Shown here: piece after piece, positions 1 to 6,274 of the stretch
How positions within the stretch are numbered: position 1 is the stretch's first letter
Layout: each line of letters begins with the position of its first letter
NCBI GenBank assembly: GCA_947445495.1
Contig: CANFEI010000086.1
Span: forward strand, 1-6,274
Direction of reading: 5' to 3'
Length of the DNA stretch: 6,274 bases
Source: Alcaligenaceae bacterium
GTDB taxonomy: Bacteria; Pseudomonadota; Gammaproteobacteria; Burkholderiales; Burkholderiaceae
Made by a program: the position numbers and the translations under genes
Notes under the pieces: generated by a model
Seen by the model: the letters and a program-made list of their open reading frames with translations, nothing else
What the model was told of the DNA's origin: nothing
Database searches by the model: none

Positions 1-1260
1 AATTAGGTTCGGGAAAGCCATTAGGCCGTTAAAGACGTCCGATACTGCCCAGACAAGGTCGAGTGACACGACCGTACCAATCATCACAAAGCTCGTATAG
101 ATCCAGCGATAGGGTGTGACGAAACGTTTGCCCAGAGCGTATTGCGCGCACTTCTCGCCGTAGTAGCTCCAGCCTAAGATGGTGGAATAGGCAAAAAACA
201 AAAGGCCGATCGTGACGATCCATCCGCCGGGTCCTGGCAACATATTGTCGAACGACAGCGAGGTGAGTGCCGCACCCGTGGTCCCAGATTGGTATTCGCC
301 ACCCATCACCAAGACAATCCCCGTGATGGAGCACACGATAATCGTGTCGATGAAGGTTCCTGTCATTGACACGAGTGCTTGCTTCACCGGTTGATCCGTT
401 TTTGCAGCGGCAGCCGCAATCGGGGCTGTCCCCAAACCCGCTTCGTTAGAAAATACACCGCGTGCTACACCGTAACGAATCACTGTGCCAATTGCGCCGC
501 CCGCCGCAGCTTGACCCGTAAACGCGTCTTGAAAAATCACCGCGAGTGCGGGAAGTAGGGCGTCGAGATTCGTCAAAATGACCGCTAGGCCGCCCAGTAA
601 GTAGATGGCGGCCATGAAGGGTACGATCACGGCCGTGACGCGCGCGATGCTCTTGATGCCACCCAAGATCACGAGAGCCGTGATCGAGGTCAACAAGACA
701 CCCGTGAGCCAACCGGGCATGCCGAAACTTGCCTGTGCGGACTGCGCCAGCGAGTTCGATTGGACCGAGGCCCCTGTACCAAGTGCGGCAATCATGCCAA
801 AGACGGCAAAGCAAACGGCTAGCCATTTCATTTTTAGGCCGTTCGCGATGTAATACATGGGTCCGCCCGACATGGTGCCGTCGGCTTCTTTTACGCGGTA
901 TTTAACGGCTAGCAAGCCCTCCGCGTATTTGGTGGCCATCCCAAAGAAGGCGCTGAGCCACATCCAAAATAGGGCGCCTGGTCCACCCAGAACAATGGCA
1001 GTGGCCACGCCCGCAATATTGCCGGTACCGATCGTCGCGGCCAACGCCGTCATCAGTGATTGAAACTGCGAGATGTCGCCAGGCATCTCGGGGTGCCTTC
1101 TCGGCGAAAATGCCAAGCGCAGTGCTTCGGGAAGCAATCGGATCTGCAGTGCCCCAAGGCGGATCGTGAGGTAGCAACCCGTGCCGACCAACAGGATAAG
1201 TAAGACCGGGCCCCATACATAGCCCCCCAATGTGTGAAATAAAATAGTTAGTGTTTCCAA
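1..1260 (-). CDS. Alanine/glycine:cation symporter, AGCS family (C-terminus off window)
   Basis: This is a sodium-coupled inner-membrane symporter for small neutral amino acids such as alanine or glycine. The frame is open for 420 codons from a TTG start to the window edge, with no stop or frameshift. Family hallmarks are GTGNIAGVATAI (residues 78-89), the AGCS signature GPGALFWM...GMATKYAE (93-114), GGPMYYI (132-138), RGVFSNEAGLGTAP (267-280) and FFAYSTILGWSYYGEK (355-370). Several strongly hydrophobic membrane segments lie between these. The visible end, DVFNGLMAFPNLI, matches the late part of the family, which usually runs to about 450-490 residues, so some tens of residues are missing. 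The TTG start is chosen because the protein begins just before the first membrane helix and a strong Shine-Dalgarno site lies six bases upstream. No nearer ATG gives a complete N-terminus. It is transcribed divergently from the ABC-F gene. Family assignment is secure; the exact substrate and cation are inferred from the family. Confidence 0.95.
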   Translation of the reverse strand, partial: METLTILFHTLGGYVWGPVLLILLVGTGCYLTIRLGALQIRLLPEALRLAFSPRRHPEMPGDISQFQSLMTALAATIGTGNIAGVATAIVLGGPGALFWMWLSAFFGMATKYAEGLLAVKYRVKEADGTMSGGPMYYIANGLKMKWLAVCFAVFGMIAALGTGASVQSNSLAQSAQASFGMPGWLTGVLLTSITALVILGGIKSIARVTAVIVPFMAAIYLLGGLAVILTNLDALLPALAVIFQDAFTGQAAAGGAIGTVIRYGVARGVFSNEAGLGTAPIAAAAAKTDQPVKQALVSMTGTFIDTIIVCSITGIVLVMGGEYQSGTTGAALTSLSFDNMLPGPGGWIVTIGLLFFAYSTILGWSYYGEKCAQYALGKRFVTPYRWIYTSFVMIGTVVSLDLVWAVSDVFNGLMAFPNLI

Positions 1261-1266
1261 TTTTTT

Positions 1267-1272
1267 CTCCTC
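1267..1272 (-). promoter_or_regulatory. Ribosome binding site deciding the TTG start of the symporter
   Basis: On the minus strand the sequence reads GAGGAG, then six A residues, then TTG. This near-ideal Shine-Dalgarno spacing supports TTG at 1260-1258 as the start codon rather than a downstream ATG, which would remove the first membrane segment. Confidence 0.75.
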
Positions 1273-1337
1273 GTATTGTGTAATTGAGACATGCCCGGAA
1301 GCAGTCCCGTCGCATGATAGGCAGGCGAGGTTGAAAA

Positions 1338-1365
1338 TTGGCCGATTTTTCCGAGTTGTTACACT
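1338..1365 (+). promoter_or_regulatory. Putative sigma-70-type promoter of the ABC-F gene
   Basis: TTGGCC (1338-1343) and TACACT (1360-1365) each match four of six consensus bases and are separated by 16 bp. Transcription would begin near 1372, giving a leader of about 45 bases before the GTG start. It is a weak match, called mainly because nothing better lies in the region. Confidence 0.25.
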
Positions 1366-1416
1366 GAAAACATATCTATCAAGATGTAACCGCATTATTT
1401 ACATAAGCAGCCCACC

Positions 1417-3021
1417 GTGATAACAGCATCAAACCTTGCAATACAGTTTGGACCCAAGCCACTTTTTGAAAATGTCAACGTTAAGTTTGGCGAGGGCAAC
1501 CGTTATGGCCTGATTGGCGCAAACGGTTCAGGCAAGTCAACACTGATGAAAATTATTGGTGGAGATCTCGATTCCACCGTCGGTAATGTGCATCTTGAGC
1601 CAGGTCTGCGCCTGGGAAAGTTACGGCAGGATCAGTTTGCCTTTGAAGAGCAACGCGTTCTGGATGTTGTGCTGATGGGGCACACCGAGATGTGGGAGGC
1701 CATGACGCAGCGTGACGCGATTTACGCCAATGCCGAGTCCAGTGATGAAGACTACATGCGTGCAGCCGATCTTGAAGCAAAATTTGCCGAGTATGACGGC
1801 TACACGGCCGAAGCGCGTGCGGGCGAGTTGTTGCTTGGCCTGGAGTTCCCCGTTGAGCAGCACCAGTTGCCCATGCGTGAGATCGCGCCCGGTTGGAAGC
1901 TTCGTGTGTTGCTTGCTCAAGCGCTGTTTTCTAACCCAGATGTTTTACTGTTGGACGAACCAACCAACAACCTCGACATCAACACCATTCGCTGGCTAGA
2001 GGACGTCCTCAACGGCTATCAGAGCACGATGATCATCATCAGTCATGATCGACACTTCTTGAACCAAGTGTGCACGCACATGGCGGATCTTGATTTTGGA
2101 GAGCTGCGCGTCTATCCGGGTAATTACGACGATTACATGTTGGCTTCCACCCAGGCTCGTGAACGTGTGTCGAGTGCAAATGCGAAAGCGAAAGAACGTG
2201 TGACGGAGCTCCAAGACTTTGTGCGACGCTTTTCGGCTAATAAGTCCAAGGCACGACAGGCGACTTCACGTTTAAAGCAAATCGATCGGCTAAAATCTTC
2301 GCAGATTGTCGTCAAGCCGTCCTCGCGTCAAAACCCCTTTATTCGCTTTGAGCAGCTCAAGATGTTGCATCGCCAGGCCGTGACCTTGGAAAATGTGAGC
2401 AAGGCCTTTGATGCACCCGTCATCAAGCCTTTTTCTGCCATGGTCGAGGCAGGAGAGAAAATTGCAATCATTGGTGCGAACGGCGTCGGAAAGACGACTC
2501 TGTTGCGTATGCTCGCATTGGATCTCGCACCTAACAAAGGGACGGTGAAGTGGTCAGAGAACGCCGATATCGGTTACATGGCACAAGACGTGTCTGAGCT
2601 CTTTACCGAGAAGGACAGCAACCTATTCGAATGGATGACGCACTACCGACAGCCAGGTGATGACGATCAGTCGATACGATCGGTGTTAGGCCGTTTGTTG
2701 TTCTCGGCGGACGATTTGCCCAAGGCGCCATGCGTGCTGTCGGGTGGTGAAAAAAACCGCATGACCTTCGGACGTTTAATGCTCAAACGGCATAACGTGA
2801 TGTTGGTTGACGAACCCACCAACCACTTGGATATGGAATCGATCGAGTCCCTGCAGCTGGCGTTGGATAAGTACAAAGGCACGTTGTTGTTTGTGTCCCA
2901 TGACCGGGAGTTTGTGTCGGCGCTGGCCACACGTGTGTGGGAAATTCAATCAAATGGCGAAGTCACAGATTACCGTGGCCCCTATGAGGAATACCTCGCC
3001 TCTAAAGGCGTAGATCACTAG
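1417..3021 (+). CDS. ybiT: ABC-F family ribosome-associated ATPase, YbiT type
   Basis: This is a soluble tandem-ABC ATPase of the ABC-F translation-factor family; these proteins bind the ribosomal E site and affect elongation or stalled ribosomes. It has 534 residues and aligns by eye almost throughout with E. coli YbiT (about 530). Domain 1 has Walker A GANGSGKS (34-41), Walker B VLLLDE (176-181) and H-loop His210. Its signature position reads APGWK (157-161) instead of LSGGE, as in YbiT. The inter-domain linker, about 240-320, is rich in Arg and Lys and includes [15 protein letters not shown] (271-285). Domain 2 has Walker [10 protein letters not shown] (353-361), canonical LSGGEK (441-446), Walker B with Glu466, and His495. 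Both catalytic glutamates are present. There is no transmembrane region and no C-terminal extension. The start is GTG with only a weak ribosome binding site; starting here reproduces the YbiT N-terminus. The detailed cellular role of YbiT is incompletely known. tsaD follows 21 bp downstream, probably on the same transcript. Confidence 0.95.
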   Translation: MITASNLAIQFGPKPLFENVNVKFGEGNRYGLIGANGSGKSTLMKIIGGDLDSTVGNVHLEPGLRLGKLRQDQFAFEEQRVLDVVLMGHTEMWEAMTQRDAIYANAESSDEDYMRAADLEAKFAEYDGYTAEARAGELLLGLEFPVEQHQLPMREIAPGWKLRVLLAQALFSNPDVLLLDEPTNNLDINTIRWLEDVLNGYQSTMIIISHDRHFLNQVCTHMADLDFGELRVYPGNYDDYMLASTQARERVSSANAKAKERVTELQDFVRRFSANKSKARQATSRLKQIDRLKSSQIVVKPSSRQNPFIRFEQLKMLHRQAVTLENVSKAFDAPVIKPFSAMVEAGEKIAIIGANGVGKTTLLRMLALDLAPNKGTVKWSENADIGYMAQDVSELFTEKDSNLFEWMTHYRQPGDDDQSIRSVLGRLLFSADDLPKAPCVLSGGEKNRMTFGRLMLKRHNVMLVDEPTNHLDMESIESLQLALDKYKGTLLFVSHDREFVSALATRVWEIQSNGEVTDYRGPYEEYLASKGVDH

Positions 3022-3042
3022 ATTCTGGGTCGTACTGGCGCA

Positions 3043-4077
3043 ATGATTATTTTGGGTTTTGAGAGTTCATGTGATGAAACCGGCGTGGCGGTCGTATGCA
3101 CCGAGCGCGGTTTGTTGTCGCATGCGCTTCATACACAAGTGGCTATGCATGCCGCGTATGGTGGCGTCGTGCCGGAACTCGCCTCGCGCGACCATGTGCG
3201 CCGCGTCGTGCCCCTGACACGCGCCGTGCTGGAGCAAGCCGGGCTCGCACTCTCTGATGTGGAGGCTGTCGCCTACACAGCGGGGCCAGGACTGGCGGGG
3301 GCCTTGCTCGTCGGGGCGAGCGTCGCGCAGTCAATCGCCTGGTCGCTCGATCTACCCGCTATTCCCATTCACCACCTTGAAGGTCACTTGCTGTCGCCTC
3401 GGATGGCCGAGCCATGTCCTGACTTTCCTTTTGTTGCGTTGCTGGTGTCCGGTGGGCATACACAGCTCATGCGGGTCGATGATGTCGGTGCGTACACCTT
3501 ACTCGGCGAAACGCTTGATGATGCGGCCGGTGAGGCGTTTGATAAAACAGCAAAGTTGCTCGGCTTGGGTTATCCGGGCGGACCGGCATTGGCCAAGCTC
3601 GCCGAGCAAGGCGACCCAGAGCGCATCACGCTCCCGAGGCCGATGCTCCATAGTCAGAATTTAGATTTCAGTTTTAGTGGGCTGAAAACAGCCGTGCTCA
3701 TGCGTTTGCGCGACGCACAGGCACCCGACGGCTCGCTTGGCGAGACCATGCAGGCTGATCTCGCGGCCGCGACACAGGCCGCGATCGTCGATGTCTTGGT
3801 GGCGAAGTCCGTGGCGGCGCTCGAGCAGACTGGACTAAAGCGTTTGGTGGTCTCAGGCGGCGTGGGTGCTAATCGGCTGCTGCGCGAACGCTTGGCGCAA
3901 CGTTTAGCCAAGAAGCAAGCACAGGTGTTTTTTCCGCCGCTTGATTTTTGTACGGATAACGGCGCGATGATTGCGTTTGCGGCAGCCCAGCGGGTCTCTC
4001 GGGGCTTGGTCGATTTACACGCTGCGCGCGCGCACAGCTTTGACGTACGTCCCCGGTGGGATCTTGCGACTATTTAG
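3043..4077 (+). CDS. tsaD: tRNA N6-adenosine threonylcarbamoyltransferase TsaD
   Basis: Cytoplasmic enzyme that, with TsaB and TsaE, transfers the threonylcarbamoyl group from threonylcarbamoyl-AMP to adenosine 37 of tRNAs reading ANN codons (t6A). Older names are Gcp and YgjD. It has 344 residues against about 337 in E. coli. Visible hallmarks are ESSCDET (7-13), the metal-binding HLEGH (His111, His115), VSGGHTQL (135-142), the nucleotide-site stretch [14 protein letters not shown] (155-168), [10 protein letters not shown] (271-280) and CTDN, with Asp305 as the expected third metal ligand. The ASKHA-fold protein looks complete and active. The ATG reproduces the family N-terminus, though the ribosome binding site is weak (GGCG close to the ATG). 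It lies 21 bp after ybiT with no terminator between, suggesting co-transcription. Its stop codon overlaps the end of convergent plsY. GC and third-position GC look higher than in ybiT, which is not enough to argue for transfer. Confidence 0.98.
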   Translation: MIILGFESSCDETGVAVVCTERGLLSHALHTQVAMHAAYGGVVPELASRDHVRRVVPLTRAVLEQAGLALSDVEAVAYTAGPGLAGALLVGASVAQSIAWSLDLPAIPIHHLEGHLLSPRMAEPCPDFPFVALLVSGGHTQLMRVDDVGAYTLLGETLDDAAGEAFDKTAKLLGLGYPGGPALAKLAEQGDPERITLPRPMLHSQNLDFSFSGLKTAVLMRLRDAQAPDGSLGETMQADLAAATQAAIVDVLVAKSVAALEQTGLKRLVVSGGVGANRLLRERLAQRLAKKQAQVFFPPLDFCTDNGAMIAFAAAQRVSRGLVDLHAARAHSFDVRPRWDLATI

Positions 4078-4705
4078 CGTCTTTTTTTGAACCAACACGT
4101 GGCTCAGTGCCTTGTAGCAGACGCGTGATATTTGCACGATGGCGGTGTAGCAGTAGCGCACCCATTGCAGAGATTGCCAGACTCATGGGTAAATTTGCTT
4201 GCCAAACGTATTGCCCAGCCACGATATAGATAACGGGCGCGAGGACAGCACTGACAATCGCTGCCAAAGAAGAAAAACGAAAAAAGACAGCCGTGCCAAT
4301 CCAGGCGATTGCCGTCAGGAGTGCCAGGATAGGTTGAACGGCGAGCAGCACACCAAATGCGGTCGCGACCCCTTTGCCGCCTTTAAAGCCGAGGAAGAGC
4401 GGAAACAAATGTCCAAGAAATACCGCGATCGTGACGCATGCCAAGGTGATCGGCTCGTGCACCCAGCCCACAGCCAACCAGACGGCGAACCACCCTTTGG
4501 CGGCATCGCCAATGAGCGTTAGCAGTGCGGCTGCTTTATTGCCAGAGCGCAGGACATTCGTGGCACCCGGGTTTCCAGAGCCGTATGAACGCGGGTCAGC
4601 CAGGCCAAACAGCTTGCTGATGACAACGGCAAAGGGAATCGAGCCTATTAGGTAGGCGCCGGTCACTAAAGACGCCGTAAGTACCCAGTCTTGTGGCAGG
4701 CTCAT
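4070..4705 (-). CDS. plsY: Acyl-phosphate:glycerol-3-phosphate acyltransferase PlsY
   Basis: Inner-membrane enzyme that transfers an acyl group from acyl-phosphate (made by PlsX) to position 1 of glycerol-3-phosphate, giving lysophosphatidic acid, the first step of phospholipid synthesis. From the ATG at 4705 it is 211 residues, typical for the family. Motif 1 is [12 protein letters not shown] (42-53), motif 2 is [18 protein letters not shown] (98-115) and motif 3 is [14 protein letters not shown] (188-201), all intact. Hydrophobic segments lie at about 8-32, 57-80, 86-106, 113-140, 147-165 and 172-186. A longer reading from TTG at 4771 adds 22 residues, but these are polar, unlike family N-termini, and have no ribosome binding site. 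The ATG has AGGA (4719-4716) ten bases upstream. The basic, lysine-rich C-terminus overlaps the end of convergent tsaD by 8 bp. plsY stands alone here, divergent from surE. Confidence 0.96.
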   Translation of the reverse strand: MSLPQDWVLTASLVTGAYLIGSIPFAVVISKLFGLADPRSYGSGNPGATNVLRSGNKAAALLTLIGDAAKGWFAVWLAVGWVHEPITLACVTIAVFLGHLFPLFLGFKGGKGVATAFGVLLAVQPILALLTAIAWIGTAVFFRFSSLAAIVSAVLAPVIYIVAGQYVWQANLPMSLAISAMGALLLHRHRANITRLLQGTEPRVGSKKDAK

Positions 4706-4740
4706 GCGCTGATATTCCTGAAGTGCAATTCGATGGCTGA

Positions 4741-4771
4741 ATTCTAACGCCACCTGTTGATTCCCCCACAA
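4741..4771 (-). promoter_or_regulatory. Possible plsY promoter
   Basis: On the minus strand TAGAAT (4746-4741) resembles a -10 box, and TTGTGG (4771-4766) lies 19 bp upstream as a poor -35. Transcription would start near 4734, about 29 bases before the ATG at 4705. This would place the alternative TTG start upstream of the transcript. The spacing is longer than ideal, so the call is tentative. Confidence 0.2.
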
Positions 4772-4784
4772 AAATAGGCGGCTT

Positions 4785-4806
4785 TTCGCTTAGCAGCGAG
4801 TACAAT
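4785..4806 (+). promoter_or_regulatory. Hairpin beside a good -10 box upstream of surE
   Basis: TACAAT (4801-4806) matches the -10 consensus at five of six positions and sits 36 bp before the surE ATG; no convincing -35 is found 15-19 bp upstream. Directly before it is a perfect inverted repeat, TCGCT-tagc-AGCGA (4786-4799), extended by one T-G pair at 4785/4800. It could be an operator overlapping the promoter spacer. It is not a terminator, because no T-run follows on either strand. A second A/T-rich element, TATAAA (4818-4823), also lies in this leader. Confidence 0.3.
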
Positions 4807-4842
4807 TCAGCCTGTTCTATAAAAGGTATTTAGTGCCCGCGT

Positions 4843-5589
4843 ATGCATATTTTGGTCTCAAATGATGATGGCTATACCGCCCCTGGGATTGAGGCTTTGG
4901 TGGACGCGTTGCGTGACTTAGCTGAGATCTCCGTGGTGGCGCCGGAAGTCAACCACAGTGGAGCCTCGAACTCACTGACCTTAAGTCGGCCCTTAGCGGT
5001 CAGGAAAGCGCCTAATGGGTTTACCTACGTGAATGGAACGCCCTCAGATTGCGTGCACGTCGCGTTGACCGGTCTACTCGATCGGCGCCCTGATTTGATT
5101 GTTTCGGGTATCAATAACGGTGCAAATCTGGGGGATGACACACTTTATTCTGGTACTGTGGCTGCAGCGGCTGAGGGCTATCTGTTTGGCATCCCTTCGA
5201 TCGCGTTTTCGCTGGTGTCTAAATCTTGGTCTAACTTAGAGGCGGCGGCTCAGCAAGCACGTGCGGTCGTGGCGCATCAGCTGACGCAGCCGCTGACTGA
5301 CGTAACCTTGCTCAATGTCAATATCCCCGATTTGCCTTTAAAAAAAATGCTCGGTATTCAGGCTACTCGACTCGGTAAACGCCATCCCTCGCAACCCGTT
5401 ATACCGACGACGACGCCGTCCGGTGAGACGGTGTATTGGATCGGACCTTCGGGCGCTGCCCAAGATGATTCAGAAGGGACGGATTTTTGCGCCTTGCAGC
5501 GCGGATATGTTTCTGTCACGCCGCTGCGGCTCGACTTGACGCAACAGACGCAAATCAGCCAGGTCGCGCAATGGGTCAAGCTACTGTGA
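4843..5589 (+). CDS. surE: 5'/3'-nucleotidase (nucleoside monophosphate phosphatase) SurE
   Basis: Metal-dependent cytoplasmic phosphatase that removes phosphate from nucleoside 5'- and 3'-monophosphates; the E. coli enzyme also acts on short polyphosphate and is linked to stationary-phase survival. It has 248 residues, close to E. coli SurE (253). Metal ligands are visible as Asp8 and Asp9 in SNDDG, Ser39 in [11 protein letters not shown] (37-47), and Asn91 in [13 protein letters not shown] (87-99). [11 protein letters not shown] and the later YVSVTPL are further family hallmarks. The ATG is at the canonical start of the [11 protein letters not shown]-terminus; the only purine-rich site, AAAGG (4822-4826), is 16 bases away, so initiation may be weak. 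The last 19 bases overlap the preferred start of pcm, suggesting translational coupling. Confidence 0.97.
   Translation: MHILVSNDDGYTAPGIEALVDALRDLAEISVVAPEVNHSGASNSLTLSRPLAVRKAPNGFTYVNGTPSDCVHVALTGLLDRRPDLIVSGINNGANLGDDTLYSGTVAAAAEGYLFGIPSIAFSLVSKSWSNLEAAAQQARAVVAHQLTQPLTDVTLLNVNIPDLPLKKMLGIQATRLGKRHPSQPVIPTTTPSGETVYWIGPSGAAQDDSEGTDFCALQRGYVSVTPLRLDLTQQTQISQVAQWVKLL
5559..5564 (+). promoter_or_regulatory. Ribosome binding site for pcm inside surE
   Basis: CCAGGT inside the surE 3' end places AGG seven bases before the ATG at 5571, which is in frame with the Pcm core. This favours 5571 over the alternative GTG at 5586, which overlaps the surE stop as GTGA but has a poorer upstream site. Confidence 0.5.
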
Positions 5590-6274
5590 GCGAGCAGAGT
5601 CGTCACAAGCCGCCTGTCGTGCCTGGCCGTGCAAAGTCAGTCGGGATCAAGGGTTTGCAGGGCATTACGGCCACGAATAGCAATACCAAAATATCTGCGT
5701 CACGGCTACGGTCTGCTACGGCTCCAACGCTATCCGAGCGGCCGTCCGAGACCAATTTAGGCCTCAACTCTGAGCGCATGCGCACGGTGATGATCGAAAG
5801 ATTGCTTGCTCATGGCATTACAAATGATCGCGTGCTTGCGGCGATGCAACTTGTGCCGCGGCATGCGTTTGTGGACGGTGCTCTGGCCAGCCGCGCTTAT
5901 GATGATGCGGCGTTGCCGATTGGCCATAGTCAAACCATTTCCCAACCGTGGGTCGTGGCAAGAATGATTTCTATCGCCGCGGAAGTCCCGGGTGCTCAAA
6001 AAGTACTCGAAGTTGGAACAGGTTGTGGCTACCAAGCTGCCGTGATGGCACAAGTTTTTTCACAGGTGTACTCGATTGAGCGTATTCGGGCGTTGTACGA
6101 TATGGCTAGAGAACACTTACGTGCGTTAAAGCTTGCGCGAATTCGACTTAACTACGGCGACGGTATGGCTGGTTTACCGGCGGCCGCACCGTTTGATGCG
6201 ATCGTCGTGGCGGCAGCTGGATTAAAAATTCCGCAGGCGTTAATGAATCAGTTGGCGGTTGGCGGGGTCTTAGT
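5571..6274 (+). CDS. pcm: Protein-L-isoaspartate O-methyltransferase with N-terminal extension (C-terminus off window)
   Basis: SAM-dependent repair enzyme (PIMT) that methylates L-isoaspartyl residues in aged proteins so they can revert to aspartate; it acts in the cytoplasm. The frame is open for 234 codons to the right edge. The catalytic core begins around Met70 ([15 protein letters not shown]). It shows VPRHAFVD (95-102), the substrate-site motif GHSQTISQP (118-126), SAM motif [12 protein letters not shown] (145-155), VYSIERI (166-172), YGDG (195-198) and [10 protein letters not shown] (208-217). Residues 1-69 form a polar, Ser/Thr/Arg-rich, probably disordered leader with no signal peptide or recognised domain. 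Starts at ATG 5571 or GTG 5586 both include this leader; a start at ATG 5778 would give only the core. The gene overlaps surE by 19 bp, a typical surE-pcm arrangement. Probably the last 40 or so residues are missing. Confidence 0.95.
   Translation, partial: MGQATVSEQSRHKPPVVPGRAKSVGIKGLQGITATNSNTKISASRLRSATAPTLSERPSETNLGLNSERMRTVMIERLLAHGITNDRVLAAMQLVPRHAFVDGALASRAYDDAALPIGHSQTISQPWVVARMISIAAEVPGAQKVLEVGTGCGYQAAVMAQVFSQVYSIERIRALYDMAREHLRALKLARIRLNYGDGMAGLPAAAPFDAIVVAAAGLKIPQALMNQLAVGGVL

Larger units (their letters stand above)
1261..1416. promoter_or_regulatory. Divergent control region between symporter and ABC-F gene, with inverted repeats
   Basis: This 156-bp non-coding stretch must hold promoters for both flanking genes. 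It contains GTTACA (1358-1363) and its exact inverted copy TGTAAC (1385-1390), 21 bp apart. Nested between them is an imperfect hairpin, ACAT-A-TCT (1370-1377) against AGATGT (1382-1387), with one bulged A and a four-base loop. The two pairings share bases 1385-1387, so they exclude each other. The arms overlap the putative ybiT promoter, which would fit an operator, but a chance palindrome in an A/T-rich promoter cannot be excluded. On the minus strand TTGATA (from 1381) is a possible -35 for the symporter, but no good -10 follows. Confidence 0.35.

Noticed and set aside
902..1315. Minus-strand open frame of 137 codons beginning MRRDCFRACLNYT
   Set aside because: It is in another frame over the symporter's N-terminal half. 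The overlapping frame gives a complete, motif-rich AGCS protein, so this one is a shadow.
3143..3334. Minus-strand frame rich in Arg/Ala/Pro antisense to tsaD
   Set aside because: The composition is what a high-GC gene gives on its opposite strand; there is no ribosome binding site or recognisable domain.
4082..4088. Run of seven T (seven A in the plsY mRNA) as a tsaD terminator or a slippage site
   Set aside because: No stable stem precedes the T-run. On the plsY strand A AAA AAA is in a slippery phase, but it lies a few codons before the stop, so slippage would only alter the tail.
4199..4522. Plus-strand frame of 107 codons antisense to plsY
   Set aside because: Highly charged, low-complexity translation directly opposite conserved PlsY motifs, with no family resemblance.
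5757..6053. Minus-strand frame of 98 codons antisense to pcm
   Set aside because: His/Arg-rich shadow of the Pcm core; all conserved motifs lie on the plus strand.
1..6274. A hidden defence, mobile or otherwise undescribed system
   Set aside because: Every frame of substance is a recognisable housekeeping gene, intergenic gaps are at most 156 bp, and I saw no transposase, integrase, direct-repeat array, tRNA or attachment site.

Overview
The window is a compact stretch of bacterial housekeeping genes. It holds no mobile element, repeat array, CRISPR or RNA gene that I can see. Protein-level resemblance and gene order point to a betaproteobacterium, most likely order Burkholderiales. The basis is the PIMT core with its long N-terminal leader, the surE-pcm pair, and tsaD convergent with plsY. 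Genus cannot be resolved by eye. GC looks moderate, in the fifties, and is visibly higher in tsaD than in ybiT.

Layout: a minus-strand alanine/glycine:cation symporter (AGCS family) fills 1-1260, and its C-terminus lies beyond the left edge. A divergent intergenic region (1261-1416) separates it from a plus-strand gene for a YbiT-type ABC-F translation factor (1417-3021). Only 21 bp later comes tsaD (3043-4077), the catalytic subunit of tRNA t6A synthesis. tsaD converges on, and overlaps by 8 bp, the minus-strand plsY (best start 4705), the acyl-phosphate:glycerol-3-phosphate acyltransferase. A second divergent region (4706-4842) leads to surE (4843-5589). surE overlaps pcm (5571 to the right edge, incomplete), which carries a roughly 69-residue N-terminal extension.

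Functionally, ybiT and tsaD both serve translation: a ribosome-bound ATPase and a tRNA-modification enzyme. surE and pcm form the classic stationary-phase pair of nucleotide phosphatase and protein-repair methyltransferase, which in many proteobacteria precedes nlpD and rpoS. That would predict those genes to the right of the window. plsY is the first acylation step of phospholipid synthesis, and the symporter takes up small neutral amino acids.

I found no convincing undescribed system. The points most worth a second look are the inverted repeats in the ybiT/symporter divergent region, the Pcm leader with its translational overlap, the tsaD/plsY stop-codon overlap, and two start-codon decisions (TTG for the symporter, internal ATG for plsY).
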